Source of the DNA: Mucilaginibacter corticis
Lineage (GTDB): Bacteria; Bacteroidota; Bacteroidia; Sphingobacteriales; Sphingobacteriaceae
Length of the DNA: 64,000 nt
Direction: 5' to 3'
NCBI RefSeq assembly: GCF_007558865.1
Contig: NZ_VLPK01000003.1
Location: 186,001 to 250,000, forward strand
A model generated the notes under the pieces. The model was given only the letters and a program-made list of their open reading frames with translations. It was not told the origin of the DNA and did no database searches. The position numbers and the translations under genes are program-made. This document shows, in pieces, positions 52,730 to 61,660 of the stretch (position 1 is the stretch's first letter; each line of letters starts with the position of its first letter).

Positions 52730-54106
52730 TTAGTTCTTACCGCCCTTAGCCAATGCCAGCGCTGTAGTGGTGGTATAATACTTGGCTATCATGTTGGGGA
52801 CTTCCCATTCGGGGATATCGCCTTCGCGCAGGTAGTCCAGGTATTTTTCTGTAACGCGACCAAAATGCGCTTCATGGCCGTCTTTGTATTTATCAGGAAT
52901 GATAACTTCCCAGCCTTTAGGTTCTTTTTTCAGTGTAACACCGGGATATTTATCCTGTACATCTTCCAATTTTTCCATCAGGTCTTTCTCATAATCAGGA
53001 CCCGGGTTTACCGGTTCGATGTATAAAACAGGAACATATTTTTCCGCTTCTCCTTGTCTCACATACAGATCAGCCTTAGTACCGTGCAGTACAGAGTTTT
53101 GGCTGTCCCCGCTTCCCTGTGGCGCGGCGTAAGCCCATTTTGCGGTCAGTTTAATATTGGTGCCAAACAAGCTATAGTTTACTGATCCGTTTGCATACAC
53201 CTTTAGCAAAGTGTCTTTCTCAACATATTTTTTTAAAAAATCAGGGAAGCCGTTAGATTGGGTTATGGTGTTAAATTGTTTCAGGGTTATGTAAGAAGGC
53301 CATCTTTTGGCGCTGTTAAACTTAATATCCCGCTTATAACTAATTGTTTTATCCGGAAAGCATTCCCATTGTGTCAGATCTACCAGGTGTACGCCAACAT
53401 CCTGCAAGCCCTCGCCTTGTTGCTTGGTATCAAAAAACCAATCGGGCCTGCTTAATACATTGCCTGATACATATTTATAAAAGTAATGGATACTTTCCAT
53501 TTCAACAGCGGGCTGTTGCGGCGTTCCTTTTTTAAGCTGACCAAATATCTCGGGGATCATGGCAAACTCACGTTGCAGGGCATTGGTAATTTCATAACGC
53601 TCGGTCATGATATCGTATAAGACCAGCTTTCTTTTCGCGGCTTCGACAAACGCGCTTTTAAGCATTTCAAAATGCTCGGCATCAATAGCCATAGGTTTAT
53701 CACCCAAAACATTAAAACCCGCGTCTATCGATCTTTTAATGTACTCTGTTTTCTTTTGATTATTACCGGCCATCACTACGACGTTCCCTTTTTTCTCGGC
53801 TATCATTTTATCAAAAAAATCATTACCGGTATAAACTATTTCAGCCCAGTGTGTAGGATTGTCTTTGCGGAGATTATAGGCATCAATTTTATCAAGGTGC
53901 GATTTTACATCCGGCCCTTTAGGGGCATAAACGTAAACATCAGATGCAATATCAGGCAGGTCTGTTTTTTGTACCAGGGCCGCATGGAAATGGCCGGGGT
54001 CCAAAGTAATTAACTTTACTTTTTCATTTTCTTTAAGTTGCGCGTTGGCAGAAAACCCAAAAAGAACTGAGCAAATTACAGCGCAGCTACCTACAATATT
54101 TTTCAT
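52730..54106 (-). CDS. Secreted Gfo/Idh/MocA family oxidoreductase
   Basis: 458 residues. A Sec-type signal peptide (ending SANAQ, residue ~22) precedes an unusual Rossmann start, VKLITLDPGHFHAALVQK. Gfo/Idh/MocA marks are VVVMAGNNQKKTEYIKRSID, FNVLGDKPMAID (in place of the common EKP) and GEGLQDVGVHLVDLTQW. It belongs to the putative-oxidoreductase C-terminal-domain subgroup. Family members oxidise sugars or glycosides with a bound NAD; secreted ones in Bacteroidota can make 3-keto-glycosides that DUF1080 enzymes then cleave. Two DUF1080 genes are in this window, one on the same strand. Confidence 0.85.
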   Translation of the reverse strand: MKNIVGSCAVICSVLFGFSANAQLKENEKVKLITLDPGHFHAALVQKTDLPDIASDVYVYAPKGPDVKSHLDKIDAYNLRKDNPTHWAEIVYTGNDFFDKMIAEKKGNVVVMAGNNQKKTEYIKRSIDAGFNVLGDKPMAIDAEHFEMLKSAFVEAAKRKLVLYDIMTERYEITNALQREFAMIPEIFGQLKKGTPQQPAVEMESIHYFYKYVSGNVLSRPDWFFDTKQQGEGLQDVGVHLVDLTQWECFPDKTISYKRDIKFNSAKRWPSYITLKQFNTITQSNGFPDFLKKYVEKDTLLKVYANGSVNYSLFGTNIKLTAKWAYAAPQGSGDSQNSVLHGTKADLYVRQGEAEKYVPVLYIEPVNPGPDYEKDLMEKLEDVQDKYPGVTLKKEPKGWEVIIPDKYKDGHEAHFGRVTEKYLDYLREGDIPEWEVPNMIAKYYTTTTALALAKGGKN

Positions 54107-54119
54107 AAAATTTTATAGA

Positions 54120-54668
54120 TTAAAACCATACTCCCTGTATTAAAAAGAAAACACCAATACACGCAAAACCAATACTTACCAGCCACAAGCTTTTACGCTT
54201 AACAATAATTGATATGGCGCCTATGGCAATAGAAATTTGAAACAATGTTATGCCACGTGCAAAAACACTGTGTTTGGCAACATGAGTGTTTGATTCTTTT
54301 TGAAAATCTTCGGCTTTTTCTTTTATTTCGGCCTGCTCCTTCTTATTTTCCTTAATTTTTTCTTCATCAGCGGCAATTGGTGTTTTGCCCATAGCCAATA
54401 ATATTTTACCAGTTTGGTTAAGGGTTTCTGATTTGATGCCTTTGGCCTGGTAATATGCCCACTGATCTGACGAGTGGATCTGTGCAAGCATGGCTTCGTC
54501 AGCATGTTCGCCGGCCAGTAAGCCTGTTATGGCAGCCAACACGGCAATTAACGCTGTAGACAAGGCTACAAACAACACCCATCTATCTTTTCCTTCTGAC
54601 AGGATATGATGTGCGTGTTCGTTACTTTGCTCATGAATATGTTCAGCGTAATTTTCTATTTCATCCAT
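54120..54668 (-). CDS. DUF4337 family membrane protein
   Basis: 182 residues. After a His/Glu-rich cytosolic start (EHIHEQSNEHAHHI) comes a membrane helix (VLFVALSTALIAVLAAITGLL), a charged coiled coil (residues ~85-130) and two C-terminal helices (FQISIAIGAISIIV, SLWLVSIGFACIGVFFLIQG). SDQWAYYQAKGIKS is the family signature. DUF4337 proteins have no known role. It lies 13 bases upstream of the oxidoreductase gene on the same strand. Confidence 0.83.
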   Translation of the reverse strand: MDEIENYAEHIHEQSNEHAHHILSEGKDRWVLFVALSTALIAVLAAITGLLAGEHADEAMLAQIHSSDQWAYYQAKGIKSETLNQTGKILLAMGKTPIAADEEKIKENKKEQAEIKEKAEDFQKESNTHVAKHSVFARGITLFQISIAIGAISIIVKRKSLWLVSIGFACIGVFFLIQGVWF

Positions 54669-54744
54669 TTGTAAATTATATAAGGGTATTTTTTATAAAG
54701 GTAAATTTAGCATATTTTACCTGCAACACCGTTGTGTAAAGAAT

Positions 54745-55026
54745 TTACACCGCTTTATTATTATTAGCGCCCGAAGCGTTTTTTATCTGTATAAAACCGG
54801 CTATTTCGGCCGCGTCCTGGTGTGTCAGGTCACCCAAACCCGTATACTCCCACTGCTTCATATTATCGTCAAATATAATATCGCCTATGCTGTTACCGTT
54901 TTCAGTTAGTTTAAAAATACCTGTTGCACAAAGGTTACTACCGGGTATAAACTGGCTTACCGGGGTGATGGTAATTTTATGCTCGCCGGCATCATTAACA
55001 ATAGTGTAATATATGGTAGCTGTCAT
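54745..55026 (-). CDS. Small hypothetical protein
   Basis: 93 residues from ATG 55026 (MTATIYYTIVNDAGEHKITI). It is beta-rich, with no signal peptide and no known motif; it ends in a short polar tail. The in-frame extension to 55047 has three cysteines or methionines but no better start. It lies 38 bases downstream of truC on the same strand. A protein-like composition and close spacing support a real gene; function unknown. Confidence 0.62.
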   Translation of the reverse strand: MTATIYYTIVNDAGEHKITITPVSQFIPGSNLCATGIFKLTENGNSIGDIIFDDNMKQWEYTGLGDLTHQDAAEIAGFIQIKNASGANNNKAV

Positions 55027-55064
55027 GCAGTAACTACAAAGCAGCATTTACTTTGTTTGCGCTT

Positions 55065-55742
55065 TTACCAGTCCATTAAAACCATAACCCGGTTAAATTC
55101 TTTATGTACCGGCGCTGGTATGATTATGGACTGATGAGTAACCGGGTGGTTAAACATCAGCTTTGAAGCGTGCAGCAGCAATGTGGTCATTTCCCACTTT
55201 TCTCTAAACAGTCTGTTTTGTTTATTGCAACCGTGGGTTGTATCGCCAATTATAGGATGGTTAACATGGCTCAAATGTTTCCTGATCTGGTGCATCCGGC
55301 CGGTTTCAGGCTTAACATCTATTAATGAGTATCTTGATGTGTCATGTTTACCCAGCGGGACGGCTATCTCCGCGCGGCTTAAAGTTTTGTAAGCAGTAAA
55401 TGCTTCCTGCAAGGTGCCATTTTCTTTCTTGAGCGGATAGTCAATCTCTTCAACGTCAGGAGTATAGCCACGCACAATAGCTAAATAGTTCTTTTGAACC
55501 AGATTATCAGAAAATTGCTGCTGCATGGCTATTTCAACCTGTTTATCCAACGCGAATAGCAATACACCACCGGTGGCCCTGTCTAACCGATGAACCGGGC
55601 TAACTTTTAAGCCAACCTGGTCCCTTAACAATTGCAGCGCAAATTCTTCGGCATCGGCAGCTATTGACGAACGGTGTACCAGCAAACCATGCGGCTTGTT
55701 AATCGCTATCAGGTGTTCATCACGATAAAGTATATCGAGCAT
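55065..55742 (-). CDS. truC: RluA family pseudouridine synthase, TruC type
   Basis: 225 residues, catalytic domain only, without an S4 domain. It starts LDILYRDEHLIAINKPHGLLVHRS; the catalytic Asp is in SPVHRLDRATGGVLLFA. QKNYLAIVRGY and TGRMHQIRKHLSHVNHPIIGD follow. The short length and these motifs match TruC, which makes pseudouridine 65 in tRNA-Asp and tRNA-Ile. It is 3 bases after the MazG-like gene on the same strand. Confidence 0.88.
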   Translation of the reverse strand: MLDILYRDEHLIAINKPHGLLVHRSSIAADAEEFALQLLRDQVGLKVSPVHRLDRATGGVLLFALDKQVEIAMQQQFSDNLVQKNYLAIVRGYTPDVEEIDYPLKKENGTLQEAFTAYKTLSRAEIAVPLGKHDTSRYSLIDVKPETGRMHQIRKHLSHVNHPIIGDTTHGCNKQNRLFREKWEMTTLLLHASKLMFNHPVTHQSIIIPAPVHKEFNRVMVLMDW

Positions 55743-55745
55743 GGA

Positions 55746-56216
55746 TTATCCCAATATCTTACCCAGATCAGCCGGCGAATAATTGATCGATTTTAAAGTT
55801 TTATTATCCTGTGTTCTGTAAACCAGGAATAACCCGTCAATTTCTTTATGATAAGATTCTGTATTGTCTTTTCCTTTATAGTGCGCTATGGTGTCGTTTG
55901 CTTCTTCGACATTTTTGCACGCTTTGCTCATATTTGAGCGGTGTACTTCATCAAAAAGCTCTTTAAATTTCTCGCCCAGACCAAACTCTAAAACAGCGCC
56001 CGACAATACATATTGAAGATCGCAAAGTGCATCGGCAATTTCAACCATATTGTTATCATCAATAGCCTGTTGCAATTCTTTCAGCTCTTCGGCTAAAAGC
56101 TCAACGCGCAGCTTGCAGCGCTCCGGAGACGGGATGGTTGGCTCCGGTAATATAGGATGTTTAAATGTGGTATGAAACTCGGCTACCTGGTTTAATGAAT
56201 TTAAATCTTTGATCAT
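55746..56216 (-). CDS. MazG-like nucleoside triphosphate pyrophosphohydrolase
   Basis: 156 residues. The all-alpha NTP pyrophosphatase core shows LRVELLAEELKELQQAIDD and EIADALCDLQYVLSGAVLEFG, with the ExxE and ExxD metal ligands in place. These enzymes hydrolyse unwanted NTPs to NMP and PPi, or phosphoribosyl-ATP in the HisE branch; no his genes are nearby, so house-cleaning is more likely. It is the first gene of the MazG-truC-small protein transcript. Confidence 0.83.
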   Translation of the reverse strand: MIKDLNSLNQVAEFHTTFKHPILPEPTIPSPERCKLRVELLAEELKELQQAIDDNNMVEIADALCDLQYVLSGAVLEFGLGEKFKELFDEVHRSNMSKACKNVEEANDTIAHYKGKDNTESYHKEIDGLFLVYRTQDNKTLKSINYSPADLGKILG

Positions 56217-56314
56217 GACGTAATTAATGGTTAAACGGACTTACACAATTTGGTAATGCCGGCAGATTGCTAAGTTATAAATAACCTTATACTTGTCAAT
56301 GATAGTTAATAAAT

Positions 56315-56550
56315 TCACGGAACGTAAACTGCGCCTTTTTTGTAGTTACTGCTATATGCCGTTTTAATATTAAAATATTCGTCACGGGCATCAGTAAGTG
56401 TTAAATATTATAATCAGAGTTCCATACCCCAACAGCAAAAACTCGATATGGCGCGGGGTGATGGCTAAAAATAGAGGTATTATCTACGGTTTGCTTTTGC
56501 TCAGAACAGGCAAAAAGCAACAAACAAAAAACTAAGGGGAGTTTTTTCAT
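56315..56550 (-). pseudogene. Frameshifted small lipoprotein gene
   Basis: From ATG 56550 the minus strand reads a clean lipoprotein start, MKKLPLVFCLLLFACSEQ, and continues for 49 codons to TAA at 56401-56403. In the -1 frame a protein-like stretch follows (LTDARDEYFNIKTAYSSNY, ending GAVYVP) to TGA at 56315-56317. A single lost base near 56402-56406 would join them into about 78 residues. It may be a decayed gene or a 49-residue lipoprotein. The rest of the gap 56217-56850 is very AT-rich, and nothing else was seen except the terminator at 56788. Confidence 0.45.
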
Positions 56551-56787
56551 GTACTATTAGCAAAGAATTAAAAATCAATAATTTAAATCCTCCGAATATA
56601 ATAACAATTGCATATTAAATCAATATTATTACTACAAATTGATTAAAATTTATATTATTTAATTATTGTAACCAATGCTATATTTTCATTATCTATTATT
56701 TAAATATTTTCAATAAACATATCCTTACATTAAAAATCTATCAATTTAATACTTCAACGGAATAACAAATTTATTATTTCATAAAAA

Positions 56788-56830
56788 AACGTTACTTAAC
56801 TGGTGGAATGTACACCAGTTAAGTAACGTT
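56788..56830. terminator. Intrinsic terminator downstream of the second DUF1080 gene
   Basis: An 18-bp perfect inverted repeat (56788-56805 with 56813-56830, core GTTACTTAACTGGTG) has A-runs on the left and right, so it can act on either strand. It lies 20 bases beyond the minus-strand DUF1080 stop at 56851. Confidence 0.85.
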
Positions 56831-56850
56831 AAAAAAATATTTTTATAATA

Positions 56851-57624
56851 TTATAATTCTCTAACCCAAATGTTGCGATAGCTTATCGGCTCGCTATGGT
56901 CGCCATGGGCTTGCAATTTTATTGGCGCAGGTCCATGTTTTGCATTATTATATGATGCTTTACCAATATATTGAGTTGGCCCTAATAACGAAACATCGTT
57001 TTGTACCAGTACGCCATTATGAAATACTGTAGCTTTTGCCGGAGTTTTAACTGTACCATTCTCATTAAAGGTTGGGGCGGTCCATATAACATCATAGCTT
57101 TGCCATTCGCCCGGTGCTTTGCTGGCGTTAACCAATGGTATAAATTGCTTGTAAATACTGCCTGCCTGACCGTTTACATAGGTTTTGTTATTGTATGAAT
57201 CAAGTACCTGTAGTTCATAACCGGCATCGCCTTTACCTAACGATGCCAAGAATACACCGCTGTTGCCGCGTGCCTGGCCGCTGCCCGTAATATTTGACGG
57301 TATACGCCATTCTATATGTAACTGATAGCTTGAAAATGATTTTACAGTTTCAATATTTCCGCTGTGTTTGTTAACTGTCAATATCCCGTCGGCAACATTC
57401 CATTCAGCCGGTTTACCACGGTCGTCGGTCATTGTCCATTCATTCAGGCTTTTGCCGTCAAATAACACTACAGCGTCTGAAGGTGCATCGCTATTGGTTT
57501 TTCCCGGTGTTACCACCTTTGGCACAGGTTCATAAAATTCTGTATCTTCCGGCTTTTGTGCATAGGCCGATAATGTACCTGCAGCAAGCATTACCGACAG
57601 TAATAATGTTTGTTTTCTGTTCAT
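56851..57624 (-). CDS. DUF1080 domain protein (3-keto-disaccharide hydrolase family), secreted
   Basis: 257 residues. The signal peptide ends near SAYAQ. It is a paralogue of the protein at 7414-8199: both share VPKVVTPGKT/VPNVVTPGKT, APSDA(V/I)(V/I)LFDGK, YQLHIEW(R/K)IP, GQARGNSG(V/I)F and a terminal SYRNIWVRE-type end. This copy has a short insert, LGKGDAGYELQVLDSYNNKT, before the strand motif. The fold is concanavalin-like; the family cleaves 3-keto-glycosides outside the inner membrane. It is monocistronic, with a strong terminator. Confidence 0.88.
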   Translation of the reverse strand: MNRKQTLLLSVMLAAGTLSAYAQKPEDTEFYEPVPKVVTPGKTNSDAPSDAVVLFDGKSLNEWTMTDDRGKPAEWNVADGILTVNKHSGNIETVKSFSSYQLHIEWRIPSNITGSGQARGNSGVFLASLGKGDAGYELQVLDSYNNKTYVNGQAGSIYKQFIPLVNASKAPGEWQSYDVIWTAPTFNENGTVKTPAKATVFHNGVLVQNDVSLLGPTQYIGKASYNNAKHGPAPIKLQAHGDHSEPISYRNIWVREL

Positions 57625-57760
57625 AATTTAAAGAGATGTTTGTTCATCAAACATAACAAAAAAAATCATCCCATATAATTAAGATGATAATGTGTTCAAA
57701 ATATCAGAAATGTATACTAATTTCAGGTCACCAGGCGAGTATTAAACAATACAACAGCAT
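57625..57760. other. Intergenic region upstream of the second DUF1080 gene
   Basis: About 135 bases expected to carry the minus-strand promoter of the DUF1080 gene. No clear consensus box, RNA or repeat was seen. Confidence 0.3.
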
Positions 57761-58003
57761 CTATGCCGCCCGCACAACATGTAAGTTTAAAACTTTGAGG
57801 TGTTTTGGTGTATCAAAATAATGGCTTTTATTGCTTTCAGTAAATCCTGTGCCATTGTTTTTATCATTTAAATGAGTAACCATGCATACAATTACAACAG
57901 CAATAACTAATAGTACATTGATCTTGATCTTTCTTAATCGTTGTTCATTATTAACATAATTATCAGAGGATTTCATAGGTTCAGGTAAAAGTTTTGTTTT
58001 CAT
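57761..58003 (-). CDS. Small single-pass membrane protein, hypothetical
   Basis: 80 residues. A charged cytosolic start (MKTKLLPEPMKSSDNYVNNE, then RLRKIKIN) precedes one membrane helix, VLLVIAVVIVCMVTHL (residues ~29-45), and a short outside tail. The positive-inside arrangement is good, which supports a real protein. No family was recognised, and it has no close operon partner. Confidence is moderate because it is short and isolated. Confidence 0.48.
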   Translation of the reverse strand: MKTKLLPEPMKSSDNYVNNEQRLRKIKINVLLVIAVVIVCMVTHLNDKNNGTGFTESNKSHYFDTPKHLKVLNLHVVRAA

Positions 58004-58178
58004 ATCCAGATATTATAATATCTTAAACTTAATATTATTTCATAAGCAATAATTAAGCCAGTATTATAATTTCTCGGCGCAAATATAATTATTTTAGTAG
58101 ACGATAATATGACTTAAGATTATATTTAGAATAAATTAAGCACCTTATTTTCACCTCCCCAAATAAAAAGTAATCCTA

Positions 58179-59942
58179 TTACATTCGCTCAGGTACCACT
58201 ATACCTAACAATGCCATGCCTTTGTTGATCACCTTTGCTGATGCTAAAGAAAGCTGCAACCTGAATTGTTTAACCAATTCGTCTTCGGCTTGCAGGATAG
58301 AGTGCTCGTGGTAAAATTTATTGTATGCCTTGGCCAGTTCATATACATAATTAGCTATAGCACCGGGGTTAAAACCAGTGGCGGCCTGTTTAATTACATC
58401 CGTAAATTGCGTTAAAATAACAATCAGATCGCACTCTGCGGATGCAAGTTCTGTAGGCTCTGCTTCTACATTAGTAATATTAGCCCGGCTCAATACAGAT
58501 TTTATCCGTGCATGGGTATATTGTATAAATGGCCCGGTATGCCCTTGGAAATCAACCGACTCGTTAGGGTCAAACAGCAACCGTTTTTTAGGATCAACCT
58601 TTAACAAGAAATACTTTAACGCGCCCATACCTATTGTATGGTATAGCTCTGTTTTCTCTTCTTCGCTAAAGTCGTTTATCTTTCCTAATTCTTCAGTTAC
58701 CTTTTTGGCGGTACTTTCCATTTCAGCTATCAGGTCGTCGGCATCAACTACTGTTCCTTCGCGCGACTTCATTTTACCTGAAGGCAAGTCGACCATCCCA
58801 TATGATAAATGAAACAAGCCCTTAGCCCAGCTTTTACCCAGTTTCTGCAAGATCAGGAACAGTACTTTAAAGTGATAATCCTGCTCGTTGCCCACTACGT
58901 AGATAGACTCGTCCATCTTAAAATCGTCATACTTTAACCGGGCGGTACCCATGTCTTGGGTGATATATACTGAAGTACCGTCGGCACGTAATACCAGTTT
59001 CTGATCAAGGCCGTCTTCAGTCAAATCGATCCAGACAGATCCATCATCCTTTTTAAAGAAAACACCGCTTGCCAAACCCTCTTCAACAATATCTTTACCT
59101 AATAAATATGTATTGCTTTCATAATAATATTTATCAAAAGCCACACCCAGCTTTTCATAAGTTTTGGCAAAACCTTCGTATACCCAACCATTCATGGTTT
59201 GCCAAAGGTCAATCACTTTATCATCGCCCGCCTCCCATTGTAACAACATTTCCTGCGCCTGTTTAATTAGTGGCGCATTCTTTTTTGCTTCTTCCTCTGT
59301 TTGGCCGACTGCCTTTAGTTCTTCTATTTGTTTTTTATATTCTTTATCAAAAATCACATAGTACTTCCCTACCAGGTGATCACCTTTTTCACCTGTCGAC
59401 TCAGGCGTTTCGCCATTACCCCACTTCTGCCAGGCCAGCATTGATTTACAAATGTGGATACCCCTATCGTTCACTAAATTAGCTTTGATCACTTCATACC
59501 CCGCGGCGGTTAGGATCTGTGCTACTGAAAAACCCAGCAGGTTATTACGCACATGGCCCAAATGCAACGGTTTGTTGGTGTTTGGCGACGAATACTCCAC
59601 CATCACCTTTTTACCGTTTGGTTTAAAAATGCCAAAATCATCGGCATTGACCGTTTGATATAGTTGCGTGATCCAATAAGCGTTGGATATGGAAATATTT
59701 AAAAATCCTTTTATTACGTTAAATGCCGATACATCTGCCAGTTCGTTTTTCAGGTACTCTCCTATTTCGTTGCCTGTTTGTTCGGGCGATTTACGCGAAA
59801 ATTTGGTAAACGGAAAAGTAACTATGGTAACCTGGCCCTCAAACTCTTTACGGGTTTCCTGCAGGCTTACGTCGGCAGGTGTTATATCTGTTTGATATAA
59901 TTGTTTAACGGCTTTAACGGTGACATCAATAATAAAATTCAT
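58179..59942 (-). CDS. argS: Arginine--tRNA ligase
   Basis: 587 residues, standard length. The N-terminal Add-1 domain is followed by the class I signature VEYSSPNTNKPLHLGHVRNN (HLGH in place of HIGH), the catalytic core with DMGTARLKYDD, and the C-terminal anticodon-binding helices (YELAKAYNKFYHEHSIL, ending GIVVPERM). The KMSKS-like motif is the weak SGKMKSREGTVV. It charges tRNA-Arg with arginine. It is divergent from the arginine-deiminase-family gene, with a palindromic repeat between the two. Confidence 0.96.
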   Translation of the reverse strand: MNFIIDVTVKAVKQLYQTDITPADVSLQETRKEFEGQVTIVTFPFTKFSRKSPEQTGNEIGEYLKNELADVSAFNVIKGFLNISISNAYWITQLYQTVNADDFGIFKPNGKKVMVEYSSPNTNKPLHLGHVRNNLLGFSVAQILTAAGYEVIKANLVNDRGIHICKSMLAWQKWGNGETPESTGEKGDHLVGKYYVIFDKEYKKQIEELKAVGQTEEEAKKNAPLIKQAQEMLLQWEAGDDKVIDLWQTMNGWVYEGFAKTYEKLGVAFDKYYYESNTYLLGKDIVEEGLASGVFFKKDDGSVWIDLTEDGLDQKLVLRADGTSVYITQDMGTARLKYDDFKMDESIYVVGNEQDYHFKVLFLILQKLGKSWAKGLFHLSYGMVDLPSGKMKSREGTVVDADDLIAEMESTAKKVTEELGKINDFSEEEKTELYHTIGMGALKYFLLKVDPKKRLLFDPNESVDFQGHTGPFIQYTHARIKSVLSRANITNVEAEPTELASAECDLIVILTQFTDVIKQAATGFNPGAIANYVYELAKAYNKFYHEHSILQAEDELVKQFRLQLSLASAKVINKGMALLGIVVPERM

Positions 59943-59956
59943 GCGGCAAAATTAAC

Positions 59957-60066
59957 AAAACCCCTCTAAATCTCCCCAAGGGAGAGACTTAATTAATATT
60001 ACTTTTAATTACCACTTCAATAACACAGTAAAGTCCTCCCCCTCGGGGAGGATTTAGGAGGGGTAT
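59957..60066. repeat. Interspersed palindromic element between argS and the deiminase gene
   Basis: ACCCCTCTAAATCTCCCC (59960-59977) pairs with GGGGAGGATTTAGGAGGGGT (60045-60064), with one extra base at two points. Each half is itself a small palindrome (TCTCCCCAAGGGAGA on the left, CCTCCCCCTCGGGGAGG on the right). G+C is well above the flanks. It is similar in plan, but not in sequence, to the element at 22006-22121. Confidence 0.7.
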
Positions 60067-60081
60067 ATCAAATTTTCTCGA

Positions 60082-60089
60082 TAGCTTTG
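60082..60089 (+). promoter_or_regulatory. Candidate promoter -7 box for the deiminase gene
   Basis: TAGCTTTG fits TAnnTTTG, 18 bases before the ATG at 60108. The palindromic repeat occupies the -33 area, so no TTTG is found there. Confidence 0.42.
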
Positions 60090-60107
60090 TGTTGCTAAAT
60101 AACATCT

Positions 60108-61559
60108 ATGATATTACCCGATAGCGATTTCAAATTAAATGTAAGTTCAGAAATTGGCGACCTGCGCGCGCTGCTTATCCATAGTCCTGACAACGGGCTG
60201 GGCCGTGTCGTCCCTTCAAAAGCGCAGGATTGGCTGTTTGAAGATATTGTGCACCTGGACAGCATGCGCAAAAATGAATATGACTACTACATTAAACTAC
60301 TACTGTACTTTCTTGATCCTGCCAAAATAAAGGGCAAGCTAAAAGAGATTGATGCCCGTGAAAACAACCGCGACTTCTTCAAACCCGACAATAAAAACTT
60401 TTACGCCTCTGATAAAGTAATTGAGATCCAAACCCTGCTGGCAGATATTTTGGCCGATGAGGATATTCGGAATAAGCTTACGGCTTCTGTATGTGCCATT
60501 GAAAGCTGCAACTATCGCCTACAGCAAAACCTAACAGATACCGATCCGGTTGAGCTGGCTAAGATCTTTATATCGGGCTCATTAAACACCAATGAAATGA
60601 TCTTCGCGCCTATCCCCAACCTGATATTTTCGCGGGATATTGGTATTGCTATTAACAACTTTATGCTTTTAAATAAGCCCGCTAAAAAGGCGCGTTCGCG
60701 CGAGACTTTGCTGGCGCGATATATCTTTTTTAACCATCCGCTGTTTGAAGGTTACCGCGACAATATCCTGGAGATACCCGAAACCGTACAGCATTTTTTA
60801 CGCCCCGGCGAAGACCTTGACGAAAAAACCACACTTGAAGGCGGCGACGTAATGATGATCAGCCCCGGCCACTTAATTATTGGCTGCAGCGAACGGACAT
60901 CGGCCAGTGGTGCTAACGAGGCGATAAAACTATTGTTTGCCAATAATGTGGTGGATAAGATAACGGTAGTAAAAATTCCATACCGACGTGATTATATGCA
61001 CATTGATACTGTATTTACCCAGGTTAAACGTAATGTGTGGGTGCTGTTGCATTCGCTAGCCGTCACCCAAAACCCGGTTGAGGATAGCGAACCCATTGCC
61101 TGGCTGGCCGATAAAAAAACAAAGGACAAGGACCGCACGGATATCTTGCAGTTTGAAAAAGGTAAAAAGAAACCGCGCACCTTTAGCTGTATTGAAGATC
61201 TGTTAAATGACATCAGCCAAAACGATCTGCAAAGCACAGAGCCAACCAAATTTATTTACTCAGGCAATGACACTTTCCCCTATGATGCCCGTGAGCAGTG
61301 GACCGACTCCTGCAACCTGCTGGCTATAAAAGAAGGTGTGGTTTTAGGCTATGACCGTAACGATAAAACCATAGAGGCCTTTAAAAAGAATGGTTTCCAT
61401 GTAGTAAAAGTTAAGGACCTGCTAAAGAAGTTTGAAAACGACGAGGCCGATCCGCAATTGCTGAAAGATACGCTGATCCTGATGCCATCTGCCGAACTTT
61501 CAAGGGCACGCGGCGGGTTTCACTGTATGAGTATGCCATTGCAAAGGGATAATTTATAG
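60108..61559 (+). CDS. Arginine deiminase-family enzyme (amidinotransferase fold)
   Basis: 483 residues; classical arginine deiminase (ADI) has about 410. ADI motifs are present in order: LRALLIHSPDNGLGRVVPS, MIFAPIPNLIFSRDIG, LEGGDVMMISPGHLIIGCSERTS, the catalytic His in YMHIDTVFTQVKRNVWVLLH, and the catalytic Cys at the end in GGFHCMSMPLQR. The extra length lies in residues ~330-400 and in a charged N-terminal region. ADI hydrolyses arginine to citrulline and ammonia. The neighbouring CtlX-type gene would take citrulline on to ornithine. A different guanidino substrate is possible. Confidence 0.83.
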   Translation: MILPDSDFKLNVSSEIGDLRALLIHSPDNGLGRVVPSKAQDWLFEDIVHLDSMRKNEYDYYIKLLLYFLDPAKIKGKLKEIDARENNRDFFKPDNKNFYASDKVIEIQTLLADILADEDIRNKLTASVCAIESCNYRLQQNLTDTDPVELAKIFISGSLNTNEMIFAPIPNLIFSRDIGIAINNFMLLNKPAKKARSRETLLARYIFFNHPLFEGYRDNILEIPETVQHFLRPGEDLDEKTTLEGGDVMMISPGHLIIGCSERTSASGANEAIKLLFANNVVDKITVVKIPYRRDYMHIDTVFTQVKRNVWVLLHSLAVTQNPVEDSEPIAWLADKKTKDKDRTDILQFEKGKKKPRTFSCIEDLLNDISQNDLQSTEPTKFIYSGNDTFPYDAREQWTDSCNLLAIKEGVVLGYDRNDKTIEAFKKNGFHVVKVKDLLKKFENDEADPQLLKDTLILMPSAELSRARGGFHCMSMPLQRDNL

Positions 61560-61562
61560 TCA

Positions 61563-61660
61563 TTGGTTATCGTGTCATTAGTCATTGCAAATTTCAATAC
61601 TTAATGATAACTATAATGACCAATGACGCAAAGCAAATGACTAATGACGCGAAGCAAATG
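61563..61660. repeat. AATGACTAATGAC repeat cluster upstream of ctlX
   Basis: GTCATTAGTCATT (61574-61586) is the exact inverse of AATGACTAATGAC (61636-61648). A 21-base unit beginning AATGACGC(A/G)AAGCAAATGA is repeated in tandem from 61622 and 61643. A third copy of the 13-mer lies after the gene at 62627-62639. Because the period is 21, the tandem copies read in frame with ctlX as a repeated MTNDAKQ. Confidence 0.65.

Noticed and set aside
61604..61657. Longer N-terminus for ctlX
   Set aside because: Encoded by a 21-base tandem repeat that also occurs outside the gene; family conservation begins near NLLMIRPV.
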